A stretch of 64,000 nt of DNA from Faecalibacterium sp. I4-1-79 (lineage in GTDB: Bacteria > Bacillota > Clostridia > Oscillospirales > Ruminococcaceae): assembly GCF_023347235.1 (NCBI RefSeq), contig NZ_CP094467.1:1612001-1676000 (forward strand), in the 5' to 3' direction. Position numbers and translations under genes: made by a program. The stretch's first letter is position 1, and every line of letters starts with the position of its first letter. Below are positions 1-6,709 of this stretch, in pieces. The notes beneath the pieces are model-generated. The model saw nothing but the letters and a program-made list of their open reading frames with translations. It was not told where the DNA came from and did no database searches.

Positions 1-378
1 AAGAACAATAAAGGCGAGTAAACCAATGGAGCCAATTATGAGAGAGGCTTTATTGAGAAAACGTGTTCGACGAATCTTCTTCATAAGGGCCTTGAAATCA
101 GAATCTTTATAGTTCTCACGGTCAACAGACTGAATAACTTCGGTATCAATATAAGGGGATTCTTTTGCTGTGTTTCGTCGTGCAGATTTATGCAGGGATT
201 CCTCTGTCGAGTAACTCAATCCGGTTCCGGGGATGGACGCTGTTTGTCTGATTTTTCCGTTGGCCGTTTTGGTGATTCGGTATCCGGGAACGCCCCACGA
301 ATACCCAATTCCGCTTCCTGAAATATTGATGCGGAAGCCGCCGCCAAGACGAATACTTTTTCTGTATCTGAATCCCAT
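1..378 (-). CDS. DUF4236 protein, C-terminus cut by window edge
   Basis: Read leftward from an ATG at 376-378 and open to the window edge. The N-terminus (MGFRYRKSIRLGGGFRINIS, then GYSWG and SIPGTGLSYS) matches the glycine-rich repeats of DUF4236 proteins. A basic stretch and a hydrophobic segment (ASLIIGSIGLLAFIVL) follow near residue 112, so it is probably membrane-anchored. Function of the family is unknown. It points away from the rest of the window, so it marks either the end of the prophage or a lysogenic cargo gene. Confidence 0.75.
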   Translation of the reverse strand, partial: MGFRYRKSIRLGGGFRINISGSGIGYSWGVPGYRITKTANGKIRQTASIPGTGLSYSTEESLHKSARRNTAKESPYIDTEVIQSVDRENYKDSDFKALMKKIRRTRFLNKASLIIGSIGLLAFIVL

Positions 379-492
379 AACCTCACAACCCTTTCTGTTA
401 TTTATTCACGGATTTCGGTAGATGGCTGGAATCTGCTTGTAAGCTGTCTTACTCTTTCCAATGGCGTGCTTGCGCCGGGAAGGAGTGAGAAG

Positions 493-624
493 ATGCCTGC
501 ATCGGATGAGCGCTCCAGACATGGAAATGTGCTTGATGATGTTCTTCGGGAAGAAATCAAGGATTTAACCCCGGAACAGGTCAAGCGGGTGCTTGAGTAC
601 ATCGAAACGCTGAAACAGCAGTAA
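493..624 (+). CDS. small 43-aa protein resembling the C-terminal tail of XRE repressors
   Basis: ATG preceded by a good ribosome site (GGAAGGAG) 7 nt upstream. The C-terminal half (LTPEQVKRVLEYIETLK) looks like the helix that ends many phage XRE repressors, including the neighbour at 674-997 (LTDDEMRKVIEYVRFVKFL). There is no HTH domain. It could be a truncated repressor, a small anti-repressor or a decayed gene; the clean ribosome site argues it is translated. Convergent with the repressor at 674-997 and followed by a shared terminator. Confidence 0.45.
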   Translation: MPASDERSRHGNVLDDVLREEIKDLTPEQVKRVLEYIETLKQQ

Positions 625-640
625 CGAGCACCGATGGCGC

Positions 641-672
641 GGACAGGCCCTCTTTGGGAGCCTGTCCTTTTT
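641..672. terminator. intrinsic terminator between convergent genes
   Basis: Eight-bp perfect stem GGACAGGC/GCCTGTCC (641-648 with 660-667), then TTTTT. It sits between the stop at 624 and the stop of the leftward repressor at 674. Confidence 0.75.
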
Positions 673-673
673 G

Positions 674-997
674 TTATTCGCGCAGGAATTTGACGAAGCG
701 GACGTACTCTATTACCTTTCGCATTTCATCATCTGTCAGATCGTGCGTGGAGTCCATGAGCCGCCTCTGCAAAGCGGAAAGATTCGACTCCGGGAAATCT
801 ACCTCCCCCCGGAGATAGGCTTCAGACACGCCATAGCGGGCGGCAATAGTGGCGATGTCCGAAGCGGTAGGAACAGATTTTCCCGCTTGCCAGCTCGCAA
901 CAAGGGTTCTGCTTTTCCCGCACAGGCGCGACATAAAAGCGCCCGATGAACCGTAATGTTCCATCAAATCGACAATGCGTTGGACAGTAATCGTCAT
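674..997 (-). CDS. XRE-family repressor R1
   Basis: A 107-aa protein starting MTITVQRIVDLMEHYG, with an HTH of the XRE type in the first 65 residues (SRLCGKSRTLVASWQAGKSVPT, then IAARYGVSEAYLRG) and a short C-terminal helix (DEMRKVIEYVRFVKFL). The start is the ATG at 997, which has purine-rich AAGAAAG upstream; a GTG at 1051 is possible but overlaps an operator. Its divergent promoter region carries three copies of a TAACA-nn-TGTTGGA palindrome, which are its likely own operators. Candidate lysogeny repressor. Confidence 0.85.
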   Translation of the reverse strand: MTITVQRIVDLMEHYGSSGAFMSRLCGKSRTLVASWQAGKSVPTASDIATIAARYGVSEAYLRGEVDFPESNLSALQRRLMDSTHDLTDDEMRKVIEYVRFVKFLRE

Positions 998-1042
998 CCT
1001 TTTTACCAGCTTTCTTTCTGAAATCTTGTGTAATACGCTGAA

Positions 1043-1123
1043 ATCCAACACTTGTTGGATTTGCGGTCTTGTCGTCTAACAGGTGTTGGATTATTATATA
1101 ATCACAGTCAAACATTTGTTGGA
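1043..1123. promoter_or_regulatory. operator cluster and divergent early promoter of R1
   Basis: Three related palindromes: ATCCAACACTTGTTGGAT at 1043-1060 (perfect 8-bp halves), TCTAACAGGTGTTGGA at 1076-1091 and CAAACATTTGTTGGA at 1109-1123. A possible rightward promoter is TTGTCG (1069-1074), 17 nt, TATTAT (1092-1097), with the second palindrome filling the spacer. This placement fits repression by the adjacent XRE protein. Confidence 0.6.
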
Positions 1124-1154
1124 CTGCATGAGCAACAACGGAGGTCGAAAAAAT

Positions 1155-1394
1155 ATGAAAATGGTAACGTACAAAGTGCTCAGCAAAGCAATGCGGGAGC
1201 TGACAGGGCAAGTCGCAGAGCTGGATGAAGCCATTGAAATCCGCTTGGTGTTTGGCGAAAAAGTTAAAATCACCATTTCGATGGACTGGGCAACAATGGA
1301 TGCAGCACGGGCCGCAGAACTCGCTGAGCATCTGGCAAAGGCAGCGGAGCTCGTGAACAACTTCAAGTACGCTGGTTATACGATTGTTAGATAA
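1155..1394 (+). CDS. 79-aa early phage protein, unknown
   Basis: First gene of the rightward operon facing R1. ATG chosen because GGAGGTCG lies just upstream. The protein is acidic with a central beta-rich part (EIRLVFGEKVKITISMD) and an alanine-rich helix (AARAAELAEHLAKAAEL). No family recognised. Confidence 0.65.
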   Translation: MKMVTYKVLSKAMRELTGQVAELDEAIEIRLVFGEKVKITISMDWATMDAARAAELAEHLAKAAELVNNFKYAGYTIVR

Positions 1395-1405
1395 GGGGAA
1401 TGGCC

Positions 1406-1993
1406 ATGAAGTATTCAGACATCAACAAGATGTTCACGACAGAGGTGAACAAGTATTTGGAGCAGGGGTATCGCTTCAACACCGCAAGCATGAATGGGAG
1501 TCAAGGTGAACTGGCCAAGGTCGATTTGACCAACGGAACTGAAATCATCCGCATTGTGGCCCGCACTTTTTCCAAGGAGTGGGATAAGCAGGGCGTCGAG
1601 CTGTTCGTTGGCCGCGTGGCCGAGAAAGAGGGCATTCGGCCAGATGTGGCCTATTGCGTCAACACGATTTGGAACGGACGCTTGGAACAAGTCAGCAGCC
1701 AGCGGTTCTACGAGGTGAGCGGCTACGGAGATTCCGACAAGTTCTATGGGACGGAAGCGGACGCCGAAGCGGTCAGCAAAGTCCGTATGAGCCGCTATGC
1801 GCAGAGGCCGAGCCGCAAGGCTGAGGACATGACCAACGCTGAAACCATCAAAATTGCGGTGCGGTTCATTCGCCGGAAGCTTGGCATCAAGAATGTGGAC
1901 AAGAAGCGCATTGAAGTGTTCCGCACGCCTGACCATCGGCACATCATCAATTATCGCGGCAAAGCATATCAGCTAAACAACAAGGAGGTTTGA
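1406..1993 (+). CDS. unknown early phage protein, 195 aa
   Basis: Starts MKYSDINKMFTTEVNKYLEQ; the ATG at 1406 has AAGGGG at a better distance than the ATG at 1400. Mixed alpha/beta, with a basic C-terminal third (RFIRRKLGIKNVDKKRIEVFR) that could bind nucleic acid. Followed without gap by the next gene. Family not recognised; such proteins recur in clostridial prophages near DUF3846 genes. Confidence 0.65.
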   Translation: MKYSDINKMFTTEVNKYLEQGYRFNTASMNGSQGELAKVDLTNGTEIIRIVARTFSKEWDKQGVELFVGRVAEKEGIRPDVAYCVNTIWNGRLEQVSSQRFYEVSGYGDSDKFYGTEADAEAVSKVRMSRYAQRPSRKAEDMTNAETIKIAVRFIRRKLGIKNVDKKRIEVFRTPDHRHIINYRGKAYQLNNKEV

Positions 1994-1995
1994 CT

Positions 1996-2223
1996 ATGTA
2001 TTGCAACAAGTTTTTCAGAACCGAAGAGGAGGCCAAGGCTTTCAAGAAGTCTCACGGCGGGGCGCTGTACAAGAACATCAAGGGGAGTCACACTCGGCAA
2101 TCGTACCGGGTAGAAGCGATGATGGCCGTGCAGGGCGGCTGGCTCCGCAGCGCAGAGGTAGATTCGTACCCGTTCTGTGTTGCATGGAATGGTGAGCCGC
2201 TGTCGGCCGGAAAGGAGATTTGA
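1996..2223 (+). CDS. small unknown early protein, 75 aa
   Basis: ATG at 1996 follows AAGGAGGT (1982-1989), which lies inside the end of the previous gene. Starts MYCNKFFRTEEEAKAFKKSHGG. A short alpha/beta protein with no recognised motif. Same operon as its neighbours. Confidence 0.6.
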   Translation: MYCNKFFRTEEEAKAFKKSHGGALYKNIKGSHTRQSYRVEAMMAVQGGWLRSAEVDSYPFCVAWNGEPLSAGKEI

Positions 2224-2226
2224 ACC

Positions 2227-2601
2227 ATGAAAGCGCTGAAGATTGAGCCGGGAAAGGCCCCGGAACGCATTGATATTCACAACGAGCTTGCAACCCTGCA
2301 AGACGCCGTGGGCGGCTACATTCAGGTGGTCTACCCGGACCCGCACCGCCCGGTGGGTTTGGTCTGCAACGAAGAGGGCAAGTACATGGGCCTCAAACCG
2401 AACCGGGCCCTGTACAGGGACGGCAAGCCTTACGACATCATTGTTGGCACGTTCTTCGTGGTGGGAGTCGATGAAGAGGACTTCACGGATCTGCGAGAAG
2501 AAGATGCAGCATATTTTGAGAAGCTGTTCCATTCGCCGGAGAAGTTTAAGTACTTCGCAGGGCGGCTGGTCATCTCCAAGGTGGTTTCTGGCGGGGCTTA
2601 A
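2227..2601 (+). CDS. DUF3846-type phage protein
   Basis: A 124-aa acidic protein. The opening (MKALKIEPGKAPERIDI, then LATLQDAVGGYIQVVYP) and the following LVCNEEGKYMGLKPNRAL match the DUF3846 family, which is common in Firmicutes phages and mobile elements and has no assigned function. Last gene of this early operon; its stop codon sits in the loop of a terminator. Confidence 0.8.
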   Translation: MKALKIEPGKAPERIDIHNELATLQDAVGGYIQVVYPDPHRPVGLVCNEEGKYMGLKPNRALYRDGKPYDIIVGTFFVVGVDEEDFTDLREEDAAYFEKLFHSPEKFKYFAGRLVISKVVSGGA

Positions 2602-2616
2602 TGGCCCCGCTTTTTT
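2591..2616 (+). terminator. intrinsic terminator of first early operon
   Basis: Stem GCGGGGC (2591-2597) with GCCCCGC (2604-2610), then TTTTTT. The TAA of the DUF3846 gene forms part of the loop. Confidence 0.85.
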
Positions 2617-2617
2617 C

Positions 2618-2756
2618 GAGAAGCATGCGAAAACAAGCAAAACAACCAAATGCTTGATTTGATAAGCAAAACAAACAAAACAAGCTGTTAATGTAAATGT
2701 TAATGTTAATGATTATGTATGAAGACTATCGTCTTCATCACGCGCGGGCGCGCGCG
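2618..2756. repeat. AT-rich low-complexity intergenic stretch with short repeats
   Basis: No gene. It contains repeated AAGCAAAACAA-like units (about 2634-2690), several TTAATG/TAAATG units (about 2688-2712), an inverted repeat TGAAGAC-n4-GTCTTCA near 2718-2736 and an alternating CGCG run near 2742. A 15-bp stretch (2638-2652) recurs exactly at 12003-12017 inside the DnaD-like gene. An AT-rich unwinding or protein-binding region is possible but unproven. Confidence 0.4.
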
Positions 2757-3008
2757 TTATATAGCCGACGACGACGAATCCAACTGATGAAGAACGGGGT
2801 CGTCCGTGCGGCCAAGCAGGTAGTCAACAGAGCAGGAGAGCGCATCGGCAATCTGGGCAAATGCAAGGTATGAGATTTCTTGCCCCTTAGCCATATGAGA
2901 CACCGTGTTGATGCCCATATCTAAGCCGGACAGCAGATCACCGAGCTTTATTCCTTGCTGGCGACTGCGCTCTTTGATGCGTTTTGCAATTTTTTGCGCA
3001 TCGTACAC
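2757..3008 (-). CDS. XRE-family repressor R2
   Basis: An 83-aa cI-like protein: a single HTH domain (IAKRIKERSRQQGIKLGDLL, then GINTVSHMAKGQEISY and IADALSCSVDYLLGRTDD). The ribosome site GGAGGTG precedes the start. It faces the operon beginning at 3146 across two copies of an 18-bp operator. Second of three leftward repressors in the first 6 kb. Confidence 0.9.
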   Translation of the reverse strand: MYDAQKIAKRIKERSRQQGIKLGDLLSGLDMGINTVSHMAKGQEISYLAFAQIADALSCSVDYLLGRTDDPVLHQLDSSSSAI

Positions 3009-3043
3009 AAAAACACCTCCTTAAACTGTGCAAAGTAACAAAT

Positions 3044-3130
3044 TCACCGGAAAAAGTGATTTGCGTCTTGAAAATCACCGGATAGAGTGATTATAATATA
3101 TCTAACAAATGATTCAAACATCTGTTAGAT
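3044..3130 (+). promoter_or_regulatory. rightward early promoter with two R2 operators and a TCTAACA palindrome pair
   Basis: Promoter TTGAAA (3068-3073), 18 nt, TATAAT (3092-3097). Two 18-bp near-identical palindromic sites, TCACCGGAAAAAGTGATT (3044-3061) and TCACCGGATAGAGTGATT (3075-3092), lie about three helical turns apart; the second fills the promoter spacer. Downstream of the -10, TCTAACA (3101-3107) and TGTTAGA (3123-3129) form a second type of inverted repeat like the sites near R1. Two regulators may therefore act here. Confidence 0.75.
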
Positions 3131-3145
3131 AGAAAGGACAACGCT

Positions 3146-3406
3146 ATGAGACTTCTTGTTGAGTACACCTCGCATGGCCGCGGCCCGGCAGCGCCGCAGA
3201 CCTACACCACCACGCTGGACATTGTGGACGATGTGGCGGAGCGGCTGTTAAAAGCCAAGACGCCGTACACGTTCCGGGAGCGGAAGCGCTGCACACGGGA
3301 AGCTCTGATTCTTGCGTTCCTGATTTACGACATCGAGAACCTGCAGGAACGGAGCTTCGGAGACAACGACCAGATTTTGAGCATCCGGCGGGATAGCAGG
3401 AGCTGA
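3146..3406 (+). CDS. unknown early protein, 86 aa
   Basis: First gene after the R2-controlled promoter; GAAAGGA upstream of the ATG. Starts MRLLVEYTSHGRGPAAPQTY, followed by a helical part with DDVAERLLKAKTPYTFRERK. Basic and probably cytoplasmic; no family recognised. Confidence 0.65.
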   Translation: MRLLVEYTSHGRGPAAPQTYTTTLDIVDDVAERLLKAKTPYTFRERKRCTREALILAFLIYDIENLQERSFGDNDQILSIRRDSRS

Positions 3407-3417
3407 GGGAGGACCAC

Positions 3418-3573
3418 ATGGTGAAGTTTGTAGCGCCCATGGCTACATGGGAAATCGTGGGCGGCGACCTGCCACCTGTCCGAGTTCGAGCCCGGACGTT
3501 CGATGAAGCACTTGCAAAGGCAAGGCTTCGTGATTCCGGCTATTGTGCCGGATGGGTCGTTGAGGAGGTCTGA
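3418..3573 (+). CDS. unknown small protein, 51 aa
   Basis: Starts MVKFVAPMATWEIVGGDLPP and ends GYCAGWVVEEV. GAGGGAGG lies 5 nt before the ATG, and spacing to both neighbours is minimal. The fold looks like a small beta-alpha-beta domain (a helix FDEALAKARL between strands). Unknown function. Confidence 0.6.
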   Translation: MVKFVAPMATWEIVGGDLPPVRVRARTFDEALAKARLRDSGYCAGWVVEEV

Positions 3574-3576
3574 ACC

Positions 3577-3897
3577 ATGGAAATCAAAAACGTGCACTGC
3601 GAGAAGCAAGCGCTGGAACTCTTCAGGATGATGCCGGACAACAAGAAGTCGTCTCTCCACAATGCGTTGAGCAGAAACCTTGAGTTTACAACTTCTTGGG
3701 GACTGGAACTTGGCGAACTCCGTGCTTATGAGAACGGTGTTTACATCACTCTCCAAGGTACCCGCTGCAGCTTTTCCGTGTATGCAGAGTTGGTGAACGG
3801 AAAGCCTGTTTTCAAGCGCAAGCCCCCTGAAAGCAAGCTCAGCCTGAAATTCAGAAGCGGCCTGCTGTTCGATGCTGGAGACTTCAACGAATTCTAA
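3577..3897 (+). CDS. unknown early protein, 106 aa
   Basis: Starts MEIKNVHCEKQALELFRMMP. N-terminal helix followed by strands (LRAYENGVYITLQG, CSFSVYAEL). The GGAGGT upstream lies in the end of the preceding gene. No recognised family. Confidence 0.6.
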   Translation: MEIKNVHCEKQALELFRMMPDNKKSSLHNALSRNLEFTTSWGLELGELRAYENGVYITLQGTRCSFSVYAELVNGKPVFKRKPPESKLSLKFRSGLLFDAGDFNEF

Positions 3898-3918
3898 ACA
3901 ATATTGGAGGACAAGACA

Positions 3919-4308
3919 ATGTTTAAGATCACCGACGCCGAGAAGCTGAGAGACGCTTACACCCTGCTGGCATTCATCCGGGACGACGCCACCGCCGAAC
4001 AGAAGTCCGGCATGGCCGCATTTATAGCCAACATCAAGAAGGAGATCCGGGCCTACAACAACCGCCCCGTTTCCAATGTGCGCATTATCAGTGCCGACTA
4101 TGACGGCCGTCTGGAGCTTGTTCAGCTGCCCGATAAGCTGGACGAGGCGCACGAGATGGACGCTACCAACTGGTTTCTTAACCATCATTATTTGAAGAGT
4201 TACAACAGCCCCTATGACTGCACAGGGCAGGAGTTCACGAATTGGTTCTATCTGTTCCGGCGGCGCGGTCACTGGTTCGCATATCATTCGGTCAGCTTTG
4301 ACGTTTAA
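3919..4308 (+). CDS. unknown early protein, 129 aa
   Basis: ATG at 3919 is placed 9 nt after TTGGAGG; a TTG at 3904 would put the start inside the ribosome site. Starts MFKITDAEKLRDAYTLLAFI. The C-terminal half is rich in aromatic residues (NWFLNHHYL, FTNWFYLFRRRGHWFAY). Same operon; unknown function. Confidence 0.6.
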   Translation: MFKITDAEKLRDAYTLLAFIRDDATAEQKSGMAAFIANIKKEIRAYNNRPVSNVRIISADYDGRLELVQLPDKLDEAHEMDATNWFLNHHYLKSYNSPYDCTGQEFTNWFYLFRRRGHWFAYHSVSFDV

Positions 4309-4328
4309 TCAAATTGGAGGTCTGAACG

Positions 4329-4553
4329 ATGAAAAAGATTGCAAACAAGTCCATTCCACTTTTTCAGCTGGAAGAGAGCCATTTGGAGAGCAAGTACCGC
4401 AGCGAGGGCTTCACGTATATGATCGTCAACGGCTATGAAGTCCGCTGGCCGAGGTGGGAGAACTTCGTGGCTGCGCTTGAAGATCGTACAGCGGAGTTCT
4501 TTCTCCCCGGTGGGACATGGGAGACACTGGGCGATGAAAGACCAGACTACTAA
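4329..4553 (+). CDS. unknown early protein, 74 aa
   Basis: TTGGAGG precedes the ATG. Starts MKKIANKSIPLFQLEESHLE and ends WETLGDERPDY. No recognised motif; same operon as neighbours. Confidence 0.55.
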   Translation: MKKIANKSIPLFQLEESHLESKYRSEGFTYMIVNGYEVRWPRWENFVAALEDRTAEFFLPGGTWETLGDERPDY

Positions 4554-4662
4554 GACCCCGCCTGATGATGGCCGCCGGTATCGGCCGAAACCATTTTCGT
4601 GGCATCACGAAGATGGTCGCGGGAACCAACACCGCAAACCAAGGAAAGGAAGATTCACATGA
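4534..4662 (+). CDS. possible small basic protein, 42 aa
   Basis: Overlaps the end of the preceding gene by 20 nt and the start of the next by 4 nt. Highly basic, proline- and histidine-rich (MKDQTTKTPPDDGRRYRPKP, then FSWHHEDGRGNQHRKPRKGR). The ribosome site is weak (GGGAG). It fills an otherwise uncoded 105-nt gap, which is the main argument that it is real. Confidence 0.4.
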   Translation: MKDQTTKTPPDDGRRYRPKPFSWHHEDGRGNQHRKPRKGRFT

Positions 4663-4991
4663 AGTATGAGATCTACCAGCTGAAAGAGGACACCATGGAG
4701 CAGGTAAAACTGCGATTCATGGCGTCCGATCAGGCCGCAGCGCTGGGCGGCATCCATCGGGAGAACTACCGTCTGGTGTACGAGGGTAATGTGGAAACCC
4801 GAAAGGATGCACAGCAGACGCTTGATGGCCTGTTCCGCAGATTCAACATAGACAGGCCCACAGGCTTCGAGGGCCACAGCTTGAGCGTGTCGGACATCAT
4901 TTACCTCGCCGATGGGGAATCCTCCGGCTGGTGGTTCTGCGATGCTTACGGTTGGAAGCTGCTGAGCGGAGAAGAATGGGGGCAGACCTGA
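4659..4991 (+). CDS. YodL-like phage protein
   Basis: A 110-aa protein starting MKYEIYQLKEDTMEQVKLRF. The conserved pattern of the YodL-like domain is visible: YEIYQLK at the N-terminus, YRLVYEG in the middle, and GHSLSVSDII with a tryptophan-rich end (ESSGWWFCDAYGW). The domain is frequent in Firmicutes phages and conjugative elements; role unknown. ATGA overlap with the previous gene. Confidence 0.75.
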   Translation: MKYEIYQLKEDTMEQVKLRFMASDQAAALGGIHRENYRLVYEGNVETRKDAQQTLDGLFRRFNIDRPTGFEGHSLSVSDIIYLADGESSGWWFCDAYGWKLLSGEEWGQT

Positions 4992-5194
4992 TGCGCCACT
5001 ACACAAAAGCGGAGTGGGGCAAGATCCCGGAGGCCTACAAGGGCCGCTGGGAGCCGACGCCGTTCAACCTTGAGCGGGTGAAGAGCGGGGAGCTTCCGGC
5101 AGAGTACATCGGCAAACGGAACACCATCGTCAATGACGAGCATCACGGCACGGTGCTTATCACCGAGGGCGCGCACTTCGTAATCGACGAATGA
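4991..5194 (+). CDS. unknown small early protein, 67 aa
   Basis: Starts MRHYTKAEWGKIPEAYKGRW; TGATG overlap with the YodL-like gene. An alternative ATG at 4976 has a slightly better purine-rich site and would add five residues. Ends ITEGAHFVIDE. Last gene of the operon; function unknown. Confidence 0.55.
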   Translation: MRHYTKAEWGKIPEAYKGRWEPTPFNLERVKSGELPAEYIGKRNTIVNDEHHGTVLITEGAHFVIDE

Positions 5195-5301
5195 ACACAA
5201 TCGCTCAAAGAGGCAATTTAAGCCGCTTTTTGTATCAAACGGCAAATTCCTTGCGGAAGAATCAAAAACGCAAAATAGAGCCATCTGAGCGGCTCTGAGA
5301 A

Positions 5302-5613
5302 CTATTTCCGCTGACTCAGAATGAATTGGAGATAATCTGTAACCTTTTGGCGTTCATCATCTGTCAGATTCATCCGCTGTACGGCGGGGTCAACGGTGCG
5401 CCCCATGAGGAAGTCCATAGAGCAGTCAAGATAGTCGGCAATACGCGCCAGACTGTCGGCGGAGATTTTTTTACCAAGTCGAAGATTGGAAAGCGTCCCC
5501 TTGCTCAAGTCGAGTTCGGCGAACATATCTTTCAGCTGGACATTGCGCGCCTTTGCCTGAATTTTGATATTTTCTGCAAGGGCAATAGAATCATACAAAT
5601 TTTGGGTCGGCAT
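5302..5613 (-). CDS. XRE-family repressor R3
   Basis: A 103-aa protein starting MPTQNLYDSIALAENIKIQA. HTH region KARNVQLKDMFAELDLSKGT, then ISADSLARIADYLDCSMDFL, with a C-terminal helix (LTDDERQKVTDYLQFILSQRK). The ATG at 5613 is preceded by TGAGG at 9 nt; upstream in-frame starts would read through the promoter. Third leftward repressor in the early region. Confidence 0.88.
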   Translation of the reverse strand: MPTQNLYDSIALAENIKIQAKARNVQLKDMFAELDLSKGTLSNLRLGKKISADSLARIADYLDCSMDFLMGRTVDPAVQRMNLTDDERQKVTDYLQFILSQRK

Positions 5614-5642
5614 TTTGTGTATCCTCACAAAATCTATCCACG

Positions 5643-5711
5643 GGCGTATTTCATCTTGAAATACGCCTAAAGAAAGATTATAATACACTTGTACAAAACA
5701 AATGTCAGATT
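5643..5711 (+). promoter_or_regulatory. strong rightward promoter with 11-bp palindromic operator
   Basis: TTGAAA (5656-5661), 17 nt, TATAAT (5679-5684). A perfect inverted repeat with half-site GGCGTATTTCA and a 3-nt centre spans 5643-5667 and overlaps the -35, as expected for an R3 operator. Just past the start site, ACAAATGTCAGATT (5698-5711) resembles in reverse the TCTAACA-nn-TGTT sites found near R1 and R2. Confidence 0.75.
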
Positions 5712-5950
5712 GAAAGGGTCAGCGCTTTCCATTCAGCGCGTTCCCCGAAGCCCCTCTGCAAAGGGGCTTCAACGTACCACGCAGTACAAACCATGCAAGT
5801 TGATTCCTCCTAATGACAGGCATCGCTGCAAAGCGCAGCGCCGATACTGCAAATCGGCGGTGCGCAGGTAAAGCGATTACTCCCCAAGAGCTTCTGCTTA
5901 ACAGCTTAAAGGCGGGGGAACGCGTTGAATGGTGGGTACTGGCCCTTTTA
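5690..5950 (+). ncRNA. candidate structured non-coding RNA
   Basis: About 300 nt downstream of a strong promoter with no convincing reading frame. Hairpins: GCGCT/AGCGC (5722-5739), GAAGCCCC/GGGGCTTC (5747-5770), CGCTGC/GCAGCG (5824-5840) and CGCCGAT/ATCGGCG (5839-5859, mutually exclusive at its edge with the previous one). The loops of the last three all contain CTGCAAA. No clear terminator before the next operator at 5963. Role unknown; a regulatory RNA or long leader are both possible. Confidence 0.4.
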
Positions 5951-5962
5951 GTCTATCAAAAA

Positions 5963-5992
5963 TCAAACAAGTGTTCAATACATTTGTTAGAT
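5963..5992. promoter_or_regulatory. operator-like palindromes upstream of HTH gene
   Basis: TCAAACAAGTGTTCAA (5963-5978) and ATACATTTGTTAGAT (5978-5992) resemble the sites at 1043-1123 and 3101-3130. They lie just before the ribosome site of the HTH gene at 6020. Confidence 0.5.
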
Positions 5993-6019
5993 AAATCTTT
6001 GTCGGGAAGGAGAAAAAAC

Positions 6020-6217
6020 ATGAAGAAAGTTCCGCTGCCAGAGTGGTGCGTGTCAGTCAAAAAAGCGATGGTTGAGCGCGACGATATGAGCGTCACCGAG
6101 TTGGCAAAAGAAATCGGGTACTCCCGCGCACACGTCAGCCAGGTCATCAATGGTACGATGGTGCCGTCTGCGAACATCAAGTCCGCGATTGAGTCCTGCC
6201 TGAACCTGCGGGCGTGA
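6020..6217 (+). CDS. small HTH regulator (Cro-like), 65 aa
   Basis: GGGAAGGAG precedes the ATG. The protein is almost only an HTH: MSVTELAKEIGYSRAHVSQV followed by INGTMVPSANIKSAIESCL. Small size and position after the repressors suggest a Cro-like or early activator role; target sites not determined. Confidence 0.8.
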   Translation: MKKVPLPEWCVSVKKAMVERDDMSVTELAKEIGYSRAHVSQVINGTMVPSANIKSAIESCLNLRA

Positions 6218-6259
6218 TTTCTTACATCATAAGTTTACCAGAAAGGAGAGTTGTGCGAA

Positions 6260-6709
6260 ATGGCGGTTGATTGCCAGAATATCTACAAAAACGCGCGGAA
6301 ATCTGCTGGTTTTACGCAGGAGAAGGCCGCACAGCTTTTGAGCGTGTCGGTCGATTCCCTGCGGGATTACGAGCAGAGCCAGCGCCCGGTGCCCAGCGAT
6401 GTGGCGAGTGCCATGTGCGATGTGTACCAAGCCCCGTATCTTGCGGTTCAGCACTTGCGCCTGTCCTCAGAGCTGGGCAAGCGGGTGGTGCCGGAGATTG
6501 AACTGAAAGATCTGCCGGAAGCTGTTATCGGCGTTTTGGCGGCGGTTCAAAAATTTATTATAAAGCGCGATGCGATGATAGAGATCGTTGCAGACGGGAA
6601 AATCGAAGAAGACGAACAGGCTGAATGGAATGAGATCATGGATCGAATGAACAACCTGTTCGTGGCGATGGCCAATATGCGTTTTTCGAAAGGAGGGCGT
6701 CGGACGTGA
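6260..6709 (+). CDS. XRE-type regulator, 149 aa
   Basis: Starts MAVDCQNIYKNARKSAGFTQ; an HTH (EKAAQLLSVSVDSLRDYEQS, QRPVPSDVASAMCDVYQAPY) occupies the first 70 residues. A C-terminal helical domain follows (IIKRDAMIEIVADGKIEEDE). Similar two-part proteins occur early in clostridial phages and mobile elements. ATG at 6260 with AAAGGAG at 11 nt. Confidence 0.75.
   Translation: MAVDCQNIYKNARKSAGFTQEKAAQLLSVSVDSLRDYEQSQRPVPSDVASAMCDVYQAPYLAVQHLRLSSELGKRVVPEIELKDLPEAVIGVLAAVQKFIIKRDAMIEIVADGKIEEDEQAEWNEIMDRMNNLFVAMANMRFSKGGRRT

Noticed and set aside
1094-1366. Minus-strand frame over the first early gene
   Set aside because: Complete overlap with a + gene that has a good ribosome site; no promoter or protein pattern on the minus strand.
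2618-2715. Short tandem AAGCAAAACAA and TTAATG units as a CRISPR array
   Set aside because: Units are too short, imperfect and without spacers; no cas genes.
5689-5871. Open frame in the promoter-proximal non-coding stretch
   Set aside because: Starts with TTG at the transcription start, no ribosome site, and composition follows the hairpins.
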